The position numbers were made by a program, and so were the translations under genes. The notes below the pieces were generated by a model, which saw only the letters and a list, made by a program, of their open reading frames with translations, made no database searches and was not told the origin of the DNA. 9,957 bases of DNA from Actinomycetes bacterium (lineage in GTDB: Bacteria > Actinomycetota > Thermoleophilia > Gaiellales > Gaiellaceae). Location: assembly GCA_030624785.1 (NCBI GenBank), contig JAUXJK010000045.1, positions 1 to 9,957 of the forward strand. Reading direction: 5' to 3'. Below, piece after piece: positions 1 to 6,067 of the stretch (position 1 is its first letter; each line of letters begins with the position of its first letter).

Positions 1-275
1 GGAACACTCGCGGAAGGGCCGGGCTTCAACATCTTTGTCGTGAACGGCGACCGCGTGATCACTCCGGCTGCCGGCGTGCTTCATGGCGGCCAGGAGGTCT
101 TTGGAACATCCACGGCGGGGGCGTACTGCCGATGACTCGCATCGATGGGGAACGGGTGGGCGACGGTGCGCCTGGGCCGCTGACGATGCGAGTGCGGGAG
201 GCGTACTGGGCGCTTCACGATGATCCGGCGTACGCCCGGGCGGTCGCCGATATTTCCACGCCCGCGGGGCATTGA
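1..275 (+). pseudogene. 3' remnant of a class IV (branched-chain-type) aminotransferase with a deletion and a frameshift
   Basis: Frame 1 from the left edge reads GTLAEGPGFNIFVV, then ITPAAGVLHG, then QEVFGTSTAG. The first block is the EGPGFNIF signature of PLP fold-type IV aminotransferases. The reading frame then fails. A second frame, ending at the TGA at 273-275, continues with GVLPMTRIDGERVGDGAPGP and a YWALHDDPAY tail, which is the normal C-terminus of the family. The join falls in the G run at 117-121, which is one G short. Separately, GVLHG is followed directly by QEVF. In the family GVLHGITR and the EVF..TSTAGG phosphate-binding loop are normally separated by about 30-40 residues, so an internal segment is missing. 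Two lesions point to a dead gene, though an assembly or homopolymer error could explain the frameshift. The N-terminus and catalytic lysine lie outside the window. Family assignment is from motif recognition only. Confidence 0.75.
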
Positions 276-280
276 CCGTC

Positions 281-295
281 GCGAGCCTCGCTCGC
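281..295 (+). terminator. Possible terminator hairpin after the aminotransferase remnant
   Basis: A perfect 6-bp inverted repeat, GCGAGC-CTC-GCTCGC, lies six bases after the TGA at 273-275. No T run follows, so it does not fit a classical intrinsic terminator. Actinobacterial terminators often lack a T tract. Position is the main argument. Confidence 0.3.
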
Positions 296-330
296 TGAAC
301 GACTCGTCCCAATCCGTGCCCGATGGCCGC

Positions 331-359
331 TTCGCAGGGTGTCGCTCGCTGGCTAGGAT
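331..359 (+). promoter_or_regulatory. Putative promoter for the 84-residue gene
   Basis: TTCGCA at 331-336 (4 of 6 to TTGACA) and TAGGAT at 354-359 (TANNNT type) are separated by exactly 17 bases. Transcription would start near 366 and leave a leader of about 190 nt before the GTG at 555. This is a pattern match without experimental support. Confidence 0.35.
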
Positions 360-554
360 GACTCAGCTCTGAGTACGCGCAGCCGGGAGTGAGCACTGCA
401 GCGCGGCGACGAAGAGGCGGATGCCGAGATCACTCTCATGGGGGCCCTCGATCGTGCCGATAAGCGAGAAATCACTCGCCGCAGAATCCCTCGATTGGTG
501 GCGAGACGATTGGAAGGAAGCGTCCCCGACCGCCGTCTTGGAGAGTGAGTAGAC

Positions 555-809
555 GTGTCGAATCAGCCACAAGAACAAGAAGAGCTCGCATGGGCCGACG
601 CCTCTGAAGCGCTCGATGAGACCGACTGGACGGTTGAGTCGGAGCCGGAGCGCGTTTTCCGCTGGCGGCTGCAGCAACTCGCCCAGGCCGGCTACGACTA
701 TCGCCTTGCATTCAAGCTGGCGCTGAGACCGCACGTCGATCTGCACGAGGCTACGCAGCTCGTCGGAAGTGGCTGTCCGGCGAATGTTGCTGCACGAATC
801 CTCCTCTAG
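555..809 (+). CDS. Small conserved-looking protein of unknown function (84 aa)
   Basis: The start is GTG at 555, with GGAGAG from 540 as a Shine-Dalgarno at slightly long spacing. The stop is TAG at 807-809. Residues 1-30 are acidic (EQEELAWADASEALDETDW). The rest is predicted helical, ending in LQQLAQAGYDYRLAFKLAL, VDLHEATQLV and SGCPANVAARILL. The pattern 'AGYD...A..LA..P.VDLH.A..LV..GCP...A.RILL' resembles short uncharacterised actinobacterial proteins, but I cannot name a family. It has no signal peptide, no membrane span and a single cysteine. It stands alone, between the aminotransferase remnant and the MDR enzyme. Function unknown. Confidence 0.7.
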   Translation: MSNQPQEQEELAWADASEALDETDWTVESEPERVFRWRLQQLAQAGYDYRLAFKLALRPHVDLHEATQLVGSGCPANVAARILL

Positions 810-877
810 ATCTCTTTTCTCAAGCCGCTGGTCCTTGGCCTTTTCGGGTTGGGCGGCCTGCGCGGGCCCGAAGCGTG

Positions 878-906
878 TTGACACAGGCGCCTGCGTCGCG
901 GATCCT
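878..906 (+). promoter_or_regulatory. Putative promoter of the MDR oxidoreductase
   Basis: A perfect TTGACA at 878-883 is followed after 17 bases by GATCCT at 901-906. That hexamer keeps only the key A2 and T6 of a -10 box. It would initiate about 12 bases before the ATG at 925. The -10 is weak, so confidence is low. Confidence 0.3.
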
Positions 907-924
907 TTCGGTTGACTCGTCTCT

Positions 925-1899
925 ATGCAGGCAATCGCGCTCATCGAGAACGGTGGCCCCGAGGTCGTCAAGATCCGGGAGCATCCGGACCCAACGCCGG
1001 GCCCCGGTGAGGTGCTTGTAGAGCTGCGCGCGGCTGCTCTCAATCGGCGAGACACGCTCGTGCGCGCGGGGGTTTACGAGTTTTCTTTTCCGTACGTCCT
1101 AGGCTCCGATGGCGCTGGTGTACGACGAGACACGGGCGAGGAGGTCGTGATTCTGCCGTCCGTCGCGTGGGGCGACGCAGAAGAGGCGCCCGGACCCGAG
1201 TTCCAGATTCTCGGCGGCCCCGCCGACGGTACACACGCTGAGCTCATTTCGATCGCCGCCGAGAACGTCTATCCCAAGCCAGACCGCTTCTCGTGGCAAG
1301 AGGCCGCAGCATTCCCGCTCGCTGGACTCACCGCCTACAGGGCTCTCTTCAGCCGCGCACGTCTCGTAGCGGGCGAGACGGTCGCCGTTCTCGGCGCGGG
1401 TAGTGGCGTCTCGACCATCGCCGTGCAACTCGCCGCACAGGCTGGCGCGCGCGTCTTCGTCACCTCATCTGAGCAGGAGAAGATCGATCGCGCGATCGCC
1501 GTCGGGGCGGAGGCCGGAGTCAACTACCTGCACGATGGTTGGGTCGATGAGCTTCGAGCGCTCACCGGAGGCACGGGAGTCAACGTTGTTGTGGATTCGG
1601 TTGGGTCAACGTGGCCCGATTCGCTCGCAGCGCTGAGCCCTGGGGGACGGGTGGTCTGCTTCGGTGCTACCGGGGGCACCGAGGCGCAGCTACAGGTACG
1701 ACCCTTCTATTTCGGTCAGGCGTCTCTTCTAGGAACCACGATGGGAAGCCCGAGAGAGTTCAAGGCTCTCCTTGAGATGATCGCCACGGGGAGCTGGGCG
1801 CCGGTGATCGATTCCGTTCGGCCGCTGGCAGATGCCACCGATGCTCACAGCCGCCTCGAGGCGGGCGAGCACCTCGGCAAGCTCGTCTTCGACGTCTAG
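925..1899 (+). CDS. Zinc-free MDR-superfamily oxidoreductase, quinone oxidoreductase-like
   Basis: This 324-residue protein belongs to the medium-chain dehydrogenase/reductase superfamily. Such enzymes are cytosolic and reduce quinones, enones or carbonyls with NAD(P)H. The GroES-like domain covers about residues 1-120 (PTPGPGEVLVELRAAALNRRD). The Rossmann domain follows, with the dinucleotide loop VLGAGSGVSTIAVQLA at about 155-170. The catalytic zinc ligands are replaced: GSDGAG at 60-65 stands where zinc enzymes have GHE. The loop corresponding to the structural-zinc lobe (about 79-97, ending in FQILGG) contains no cysteine, although flanking residues resemble zinc alcohol dehydrogenases. 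SSEQEK at 181-186 after the second Rossmann strand would bind the adenosine ribose; cofactor choice is unclear. The gene is monocistronic and its stop overlaps that of the convergent thiolase. Substrate cannot be read from sequence. Confidence 0.9.
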   Translation: MQAIALIENGGPEVVKIREHPDPTPGPGEVLVELRAAALNRRDTLVRAGVYEFSFPYVLGSDGAGVRRDTGEEVVILPSVAWGDAEEAPGPEFQILGGPADGTHAELISIAAENVYPKPDRFSWQEAAAFPLAGLTAYRALFSRARLVAGETVAVLGAGSGVSTIAVQLAAQAGARVFVTSSEQEKIDRAIAVGAEAGVNYLHDGWVDELRALTGGTGVNVVVDSVGSTWPDSLAALSPGGRVVCFGATGGTEAQLQVRPFYFGQASLLGTTMGSPREFKALLEMIATGSWAPVIDSVRPLADATDAHSRLEAGEHLGKLVFDV

Positions 1900-3077
1900 G
1901 GGCGCTCGAACACGGCAGCCATGCCCTGGCCGCCGCCGATGCACATCGTCACCATTCCGAGTTTCTTGTCGAGGCGCTCGAGGGCGCTCATCAACTTGAC
2001 CGTCAAGATCGCGCCGGTGGCGCCGACCGGATGGCCGAGGGCGATCGCGCCGCCTGTCGGGTTGAGGCGCTCCGGATCGAAATCGACGTCGCGAGCCACG
2101 GCAACGGCCTGTGCGGCGAAGGCTTCATTGAGCTCGATGACGTCGATGTCGCCCACCGCAATCCCAGCCTTCTTCGCTGCTTTCGGTATGGCAAACGCTG
2201 GCGCGTAACCCATGACTTCGGGCTCGATTCCGCTGACAGCCCAGGAACGCAGTACGAGCTTCGGTTCGATATTGCGGCGAGCGGCCTCGGACTCCCGCAT
2301 CAGGACGACAGCACATCCACCATCGTTGATGCCGGCGGCGTTTCCTGCCGTGACCGTGCCGTCCTTCTTGAATACGGGTCGAAGCTTCGCGAGCGATTCC
2401 ACTGTCGTGCCCGGCCGGGGATGCTCGTCTCGGATGAACGCCTCGTCGGCCCTAGGTGGGCTAATCGGGACGATCTGGTCGTCGAAGTGACCCGCCTCGA
2501 TTGCGGCGATCGCGCGATCCTGGCTCCGGGCGGCGAACTCATCCTGTTGGTCGCGGGTCACGTTGTAGCGCTCCGCGACAAGCTCGCCCGTGTTGCCCAT
2601 CGGGTAGTCGCCGAAGGGATCGGTCACGAGCGAGAGCGTGCCGTCGACAAGCTCCCGCGGACCGAGGCGCCAGCCATCGCGGGCGCCGTAGTCGAGAAAC
2701 GGCTGCCGACTCATACTCTCATCGCCGCCCGCGACGACGACGGCAGCCTGATCGGTGAGTATCTCCTGTGCGCCCGTGACGATGGCCTGGAGTCCGGATG
2801 AGCAGAGGCGGTTGACGTTCATCGCCGTCGACTGGGGTGGAATGCCAGCCTCTATCGCGCACCGACGCGCGTTGTATGCGTCGGGGCCGACCTGTCCGAT
2901 CTGCCCCATCACGACCTCGTCGACTTCCTCACGTTCGAGGCCGGCTCGATCAAGCGCCGCTTCGATGCATGCGGCGCCGAGTACATGTGCGTCAACGTCC
3001 TTAAGGCTTCCGCCAAAGCGGCCAATCGCTGTGCGCGCGCCGCTTACGAGAACTACTGGGTCTCCATTCATTGTCAT
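1896..3077 (-). CDS. Thiolase (acetyl-CoA C-acyltransferase/acetyltransferase)
   Basis: This is a full-length thiolase of 393 residues, the usual size. It catalyses reversible CoA-dependent cleavage or condensation of 3-ketoacyl-CoA, in fatty-acid beta-oxidation or in acetoacetyl-CoA synthesis. The nucleophile is Cys92 in NVNRLCSSG. NEAFAAQ, His349 in GGAIALGHPVGATG and Cys379 in MCIGGGQG complete the active site. The N-terminal motif SGARTAIGRFGG is also typical. ATG at 3077 is preferred over ATG at 3071 because a TACAAT hexamer ends 7 bases before it, as expected for a leaderless mRNA. It is the last gene of the minus-strand block, 88 bases after the protease gene. Its TAG shares the CTAG at 1896-1899 with the convergent MDR gene. 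Sequence alone does not separate degradative from biosynthetic thiolases. Confidence 0.95.
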   Translation of the reverse strand: MTMNGDPVVLVSGARTAIGRFGGSLKDVDAHVLGAACIEAALDRAGLEREEVDEVVMGQIGQVGPDAYNARRCAIEAGIPPQSTAMNVNRLCSSGLQAIVTGAQEILTDQAAVVVAGGDESMSRQPFLDYGARDGWRLGPRELVDGTLSLVTDPFGDYPMGNTGELVAERYNVTRDQQDEFAARSQDRAIAAIEAGHFDDQIVPISPPRADEAFIRDEHPRPGTTVESLAKLRPVFKKDGTVTAGNAAGINDGGCAVVLMRESEAARRNIEPKLVLRSWAVSGIEPEVMGYAPAFAIPKAAKKAGIAVGDIDVIELNEAFAAQAVAVARDVDFDPERLNPTGGAIALGHPVGATGAILTVKLMSALERLDKKLGMVTMCIGGGQGMAAVFERP

Positions 3078-3084
3078 GCGGGAG

Positions 3085-3090
3085 ATTGTA
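3085..3090 (-). promoter_or_regulatory. -10 box for a leaderless thiolase mRNA
   Basis: On the minus strand TACAAT (3090-3085) is followed by seven bases and then the ATG at 3077. This places the expected transcription start at or next to the A of the start codon. No good -35 is seen at 16-19 bases upstream, and there is no Shine-Dalgarno. The spacer of 88 bases to the upstream gene is consistent with a separate promoter. Confidence 0.5.
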
Positions 3091-3165
3091 CGGGCCGCAA
3101 GTTTCGCCCCGCAGCGTCGACGGTGCCGCCAGGCGGGCCCATTCTCACGTTCCGTGGCCGCCGAT

Positions 3166-4296
3166 CTAGCGTCGGCGGCGCCAGAACGGCGCTGGCTTGC
3201 GACGCCCGTTGAGCGTGCGGATCAGATCGTTGATCGAGACGAGTCCGACGAGCTCTCCACGGTCCAGCACGAGGCCGCGGCTGACGTTCGTCTCGGTTAG
3301 CCCTGCGAGTGCGTCCGTCGCTGGCGCATCCGCTTCGAAGACCGGCACGCGATCGATTGGAAGCATGCACTCGCGCACCGTCCTGCGGTCCCAAAGCGAC
3401 TGTGGAATCTGGGCAATTGCTCGGGGAATCAGCAGGCCGAGTGGTGTTCCACCGTCGACGACCGGATACGTGGCGTGGCGCTGGGTCGTTGCGAACTCGC
3501 TCATGAATCTACCGAGCGTCATGTTGGAGTCAACCGTCGTCGGCGACGGCGTCATGAGATCTCGGAACGTCAGGCCGTCGAGTGAGCGCGTGTTTGCTGC
3601 GTACTGCGCCTCGGCGCCCGACCCCCGAAGAAGAAACCAGCCGATAAACGCGAGCCACACTCCTTGAAGCGAGCCCTGGAGAATCGTGAGTCCGATACCG
3701 CCGGCGACCAGTGCGTACCCAAACAGTCGTCCGATCCCGGCGGCGAGGCGGGTCGCGCTCGAGTAGTTCCGCTTGAAGTGCCACAACGTGGAGCGCAGCA
3801 GTCGGCCTCCGTCGAGTGGGAGTGCCGGGACGAGGTTGAAGACGAGAAGCGCAATGTTGATGTACCCGAGCCAGGAAACAACGGCGTCGATGGTTTGCGG
3901 GAGCGAAGCCAGCCCGATGAGAACGAAGATGACTCCGAGCACGAGTGAAACGAGCGGTCCCGCGAGTGCGATTCGAAACTCGGCGCCGGCCGACGGAAAC
4001 TGACCCTTGAACTTGGCGACGCCACCCAGGAGCCACAGCGTGATTCCTTCGATCTCCATGCCATCGCGCCGAGCCTGAATCGCGTGACCCAGTTCATGCG
4101 CGAGCAGTGATGCGAAGAACACGAGGGCTGCGGCGGCGCCCATAGCGAGATAGGTGTTGTCGCTCAGCCCCGGGTTCTGGCTCGGAAAGATGTTCTGCGA
4201 GAGGGTCCAGACGATCAGCCCAAAGATCGCGAACCAGGTCCAGTTGACACCGACGTCGATTCCGGCGAGACGACCGACCCTGAACGTGCTGTTCAC
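3166..4296 (-). CDS. Site-2 protease family membrane metalloprotease (M50) with C-terminal CBS pair
   Basis: This 376-residue intramembrane zinc protease is of the SpoIVFB/S2P type. It would cleave transmembrane segments of substrates such as anti-sigma factors. The zinc motif HELGH is at 67-71 inside a membrane helix, and the third ligand is Asp162 in NLVPALPLDGG. Hydrophobic segments lie near 18-33, 48-72, 109-132, 143-160 and 188-222. Two CBS domains follow at about 246-295 (FRDLMTPSPTTV) and 306-360 (VRECMLPIDRVPVFEADAPA), which usually sense adenine nucleotides. The protein ends in a basic tail. The start is GTG at 4296, with a TAGGCT hexamer ending six bases upstream and GAGAGA in between. 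The CopD-like gene ends 20 bases upstream, so the two probably share an mRNA. The substrate is unknown, and no sigma/anti-sigma pair is in view. Confidence 0.93.
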   Translation of the reverse strand: MNSTFRVGRLAGIDVGVNWTWFAIFGLIVWTLSQNIFPSQNPGLSDNTYLAMGAAAALVFFASLLAHELGHAIQARRDGMEIEGITLWLLGGVAKFKGQFPSAGAEFRIALAGPLVSLVLGVIFVLIGLASLPQTIDAVVSWLGYINIALLVFNLVPALPLDGGRLLRSTLWHFKRNYSSATRLAAGIGRLFGYALVAGGIGLTILQGSLQGVWLAFIGWFLLRGSGAEAQYAANTRSLDGLTFRDLMTPSPTTVDSNMTLGRFMSEFATTQRHATYPVVDGGTPLGLLIPRAIAQIPQSLWDRRTVRECMLPIDRVPVFEADAPATDALAGLTETNVSRGLVLDRGELVGLVSINDLIRTLNGRRKPAPFWRRRR

Positions 4297-4302
4297 TCTC
4301 TC

Positions 4303-4308
4303 AGCCTA
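4303..4308 (-). promoter_or_regulatory. -10-like box six bases before the protease GTG
   Basis: Minus strand TAGGCT-GAGAGA-GTG. TANNNT ends six bases before the start at 4296, the leaderless arrangement. The intervening GAGAGA could instead be a weak Shine-Dalgarno on a read-through mRNA from the gene 20 bases upstream. No good -35 was found. Confidence 0.35.
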
Positions 4309-4316
4309 ACCCGCGC

Positions 4317-4778
4317 TCACCGAGTGAGCGTCACACCAAGCACTGGGAGTGTGATCGTCAGTGCGAAGCTCGTCCAGCCAACGATGACCATCGGTCTTCT
4401 CAGCGTCTGGGGTCGGTTCTCACGCATTTGGCGGTTCAATCGTGGCCCGAGAGCAACGTCATGTAGGTACACGCAGACGAGCAGCAGGCAATACAGGACA
4501 ACCTTGGCGATCAGGATGTGCCCGAAGCGGGAGTGAAACAAGACATTGGGGTCGGACGCGTTCCAGTAGCCGAAAGCCAGTCCGGCCCCTGTTCCTCCGA
4601 GCACGAGCAGGGAGGCCCAGCCGATCGGCTTCCATCGTCGGCCGAGGAACCGAACGCTGGTCGCGCGCTGCGCATCGGGCAACTGCCTGAGCGTCGGCAC
4701 CGCGGTGAACACGAGCGCGACTGTGCCCCCGACCCATACGGCGGTAGCCAGCACGTGGAGGACGACGAGCGTGGTCAC
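4317..4778 (-). CDS. CopD-like four-helix membrane protein
   Basis: This is a 153-residue integral membrane protein with four hydrophobic segments, at about 3-25, 52-74, 89-111 and 130-150. The first helix carries HVLATAVWVGG. The third segment region reads SRFGHILIAKVVLYCLLL, followed by YLHDVALGPRL. This pattern is shared with CopD-domain proteins, which are linked to copper transport or are haem-binding-like membrane proteins. The start is GTG at 4778, with TAGCGT ending six bases upstream and no clear Shine-Dalgarno. It lies 48 bases after the Ala-rich gene and 20 bases before the protease gene, so it is probably cotranscribed with the latter. A role in copper handling is only inferred from the family. 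Many short CopD-like proteins have no tested function. Confidence 0.8.
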   Translation of the reverse strand: MTTLVVLHVLATAVWVGGTVALVFTAVPTLRQLPDAQRATSVRFLGRRWKPIGWASLLVLGGTGAGLAFGYWNASDPNVLFHSRFGHILIAKVVLYCLLLVCVYLHDVALGPRLNRQMRENRPQTLRRPMVIVGWTSFALTITLPVLGVTLTR

Positions 4779-4784
4779 GACCGC

Positions 4785-4790
4785 ACGCTA
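4785..4790 (-). promoter_or_regulatory. -10-like box six bases before the CopD-like GTG
   Basis: Minus strand TAGCGT-GCGGTC-GTG places a TANNNT hexamer six bases before the start at 4778. This is the same geometry as three other minus-strand genes here. No -35 match was found at 17-18 bases. Confidence 0.4.
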
Positions 4791-4826
4791 GCCGCTACGT
4801 ATGGCCTGGGTGCGTAGTGCGCCGTG

Positions 4827-5402
4827 CTACTTGGGCTGCGGGCCCTGCGAGCGGCGCCACATGCCGTAGAGCTGGCTGGCCTTGTTGCGCGAGTGTGTCG
4901 CCGCGCTCGAAGCCGCCTGCCGTGCGAGTCGTGGCCCGTGGGCGCGTGCGAGTACCACCGCGTTGGCGGCGGCAGCGGCCGCTGTACTCGCGGTGTCGGA
5001 TCGCTCACCTGCCGGCGGCGCGGCGCCCTGTGCGTGCTGACCTTCGCCGGGTGGTGGCGGGTCGGCTTGGGGCGCGCCCGCCTGGGGCGCATCGGCTTGC
5101 GCAGCGTGCGTGGTATTCGCTGCCGCGGTCGGGGCGCCCGTCGTGTTTGCCGATGCGTCGCCCGTCGGTTGAGGCTGTTGAGGCGGCTGGGGCGCTGCCG
5201 CAGCTGGAGCCCCTGGAGCCGGTTGCGCCGCTGGAGCTGCTGGAGCTGCCTGCGCGCGCGGCTTCTGCTGATTGAAACGTGTGTACGCGCCGACCGCTGC
5301 CTTCTGGGCGGCCTTGCCCACCTCGGCTTTCTGCTCTGGAGAGAGATTCGCCCAGGTGCGCTGCGCCTTGATTGCAGCCGCCATGAGCTTCCAGCTCATC
5401 AT
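4827..5402 (-). CDS. Ala/Pro/Gln-rich low-complexity protein, coupled to the FrnE-like gene
   Basis: This 191-residue protein matches no family I recognise. Residues 1-48 look folded and helical (WKLMAAAIKAQRTWANL, then SPEQKAEVGKAAQKAAVGAY). Residues about 49-128 are a disordered Ala/Pro/Gln stretch. The C-terminal 60 residues are an Ala-rich helix followed by a basic tail (RLARQAASS..., MWRRSQ). The coding DNA has four copies of CTGGAGC (plus-strand sense) between 5204 and 5246. There is no signal peptide or membrane helix. The start ATG at 5402 overlaps the TGA of the upstream FrnE-like gene as ATGA, with GGAG five bases before it; a second ATG lies at 5399. The overlap argues for translational coupling and against a spurious GC-rich ORF. 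It may be a partner of the oxidoreductase, but that is inference. Confidence 0.65.
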   Translation of the reverse strand: MMSWKLMAAAIKAQRTWANLSPEQKAEVGKAAQKAAVGAYTRFNQQKPRAQAAPAAPAAQPAPGAPAAAAPQPPQQPQPTGDASANTTGAPTAAANTTHAAQADAPQAGAPQADPPPPGEGQHAQGAAPPAGERSDTASTAAAAAANAVVLARAHGPRLARQAASSAATHSRNKASQLYGMWRRSQGPQPK

Positions 5403-6061
5403 GGGGACTCCGTCTCGGCCTCAGCCTCTGTCTTCGCCTCGGCCTCGGCAAGCTGCTCGAACGCCTTCTCGAACATGTCATGGGGATATGCACCGACGAG
5501 TAGAAGTCGCTTGTCGAGGACGAACGCCGGGATGGCATTGATGCCGACCTTGTGTGCCTCGCGCGTCGCGGCGTGCACGGTCTCGCGGAATCGTTTCTCG
5601 GCAAGCGCCTCTACGGCTTCCGTTCGGTCGAGCCCAGCCTCGGCACATAGCTCAAGCAGTGTGTCCTGGTCGGCGATGTTTGCGGCTTCTGACCAGTAGG
5701 CGTGCATCAGTCGGTCATGGATCTCTTTGTGGAGTCCGACCGAGCGAGCAAGTTCCGTCAACTCGAGTGCCTTGAGGGAGTTGGGCACGACATCTGGCGG
5801 CGGGTTGTACGTGTATCCGCACGCCTCGATCTGTTGCTTGACGTTCGCCATCATGTCCTCGCCGTAGCGCGCTACGAGCTGCGCGCGTGGGATGCCTTCA
5901 GGCGGATACTCAGGATGAAGATCGAAGGGGAGCCACTCGATACTGGCGCCGAACTGGCGCTCTAGCCACGTCGCTCGTTCAAAGCCGACGTAGCAGTACG
6001 GTCATATGTAGTCACTCCAGATGGTGACGGAGTGGTCTGTTGCTTGCTCTACGGTCGCCAT
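5399..6061 (-). CDS. Probable selenoprotein: DsbA/FrnE-like thiol oxidoreductase with UxxC, TGA at codon 20 read as selenocysteine
   Basis: From ATG at 6061 the frame is open for 220 codons apart from one TGA at 6004-6002. The N-terminus reads VTIWSDYI-TGA-PYCYVGFERATW. In FrnE-type DsbA proteins this position is the first cysteine of the active-site CxxC in SDYICPWCYVG, so the product would carry Sec20-Pro-Tyr-Cys23. The rest is intact: WLPFDLHPEYPPEGIPRAQL, PNSLKALELTELAR, the HDRLMHAYWSEAANI helix, and the cis-proline loop INAIPAF (Pro178). An acidic AEAEAKTEAEAE tail ends it. Length is normal for the family (about 210-230). The family catalyses thiol-disulfide exchange in the cytosol and no signal peptide is present. 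A stem-loop follows the TGA (5965-5994). The gene's true stop is also TGA (5401-5399), so a reassigned code is unlikely. A fresh nonsense mutation or sequencing error is the main alternative. Without recoding, only the piece from 5854 would be called. Confidence 0.85.
5965..5994 (-). promoter_or_regulatory. Putative bacterial SECIS stem-loop
   Basis: In the mRNA, starting 7 bases after the UGA (6004-6002), GCUACGUCG (5994-5986) pairs with CGACGUGGC (5973-5965). This gives nine consecutive base pairs with a single U-G wobble. The 12-base loop GCUUUGAACGAG begins with G, 16 bases after the UGA. Two more pairs (C-G, U-A) can form below the stem around a bulged U. Bacterial SECIS elements are hairpins inside the coding region just downstream of UGA, with a guanine at the start of the apical loop, so placement and shape fit. 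The stem was found by eye; no energy was computed. Confidence 0.7.
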
Positions 6062-6067
6062 GACATC

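Larger units (their letters stand above)
276..554. other. Leader/intergenic region, with a possible 36-residue ORF at 438-548
   Basis: This gap holds the hairpin at 281-295 and the putative promoter at 331-359. The plus strand is open from 393 to a TGA at 546-548 with coding-like codons. The only ATG in that stretch is at 438, giving a 36-residue Arg-rich peptide (MGALDRADKREITRRR...), and no convincing ribosome binding site precedes it. The frame is the same as the 84-residue gene that starts at 555, separated from it only by the TGA and two codons. It could be a small upstream ORF, a decayed 5' extension, or chance. No tRNA or recognisable riboswitch was found. Confidence 0.25.

Noticed and set aside
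546..548. A second in-frame TGA (between the open frame 393-548 and the gene at 555) as another selenocysteine codon
   Set aside because: No redox motif surrounds it, no stem-loop is visible after it, and a usable GTG with a Shine-Dalgarno lies seven bases downstream.
363..1055. Long minus-strand ORF opposite the 84-residue gene and the MDR start
   Set aside because: It is low-complexity, Arg/Ser-rich and has no family motif. It is an antisense shadow of well-supported plus-strand genes.
2031..2801. Plus-strand ORF of 256 codons inside the thiolase
   Set aside because: The thiolase on the other strand has every catalytic motif, and this frame has none.
4824..5699. Long plus-strand ORF opposite the Ala-rich and FrnE-like genes
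   Set aside because: It is Arg/Cys/Leu-rich with no motif, and results from GC-rich low-complexity coding on the other strand.
5399..5854. A 151-residue protein starting at 5854 as an independent gene
   Set aside because: It is the C-terminal part of the FrnE-like protein. It has no proper start signal and would lack the active site, while homologous sequence continues in frame up to 6061.
6002..6004. TGA reassigned to tryptophan or glycine in a variant code
   Set aside because: TGA serves as the normal stop for gnd, glk and this same gene, and the residue expected at this position is cysteine.
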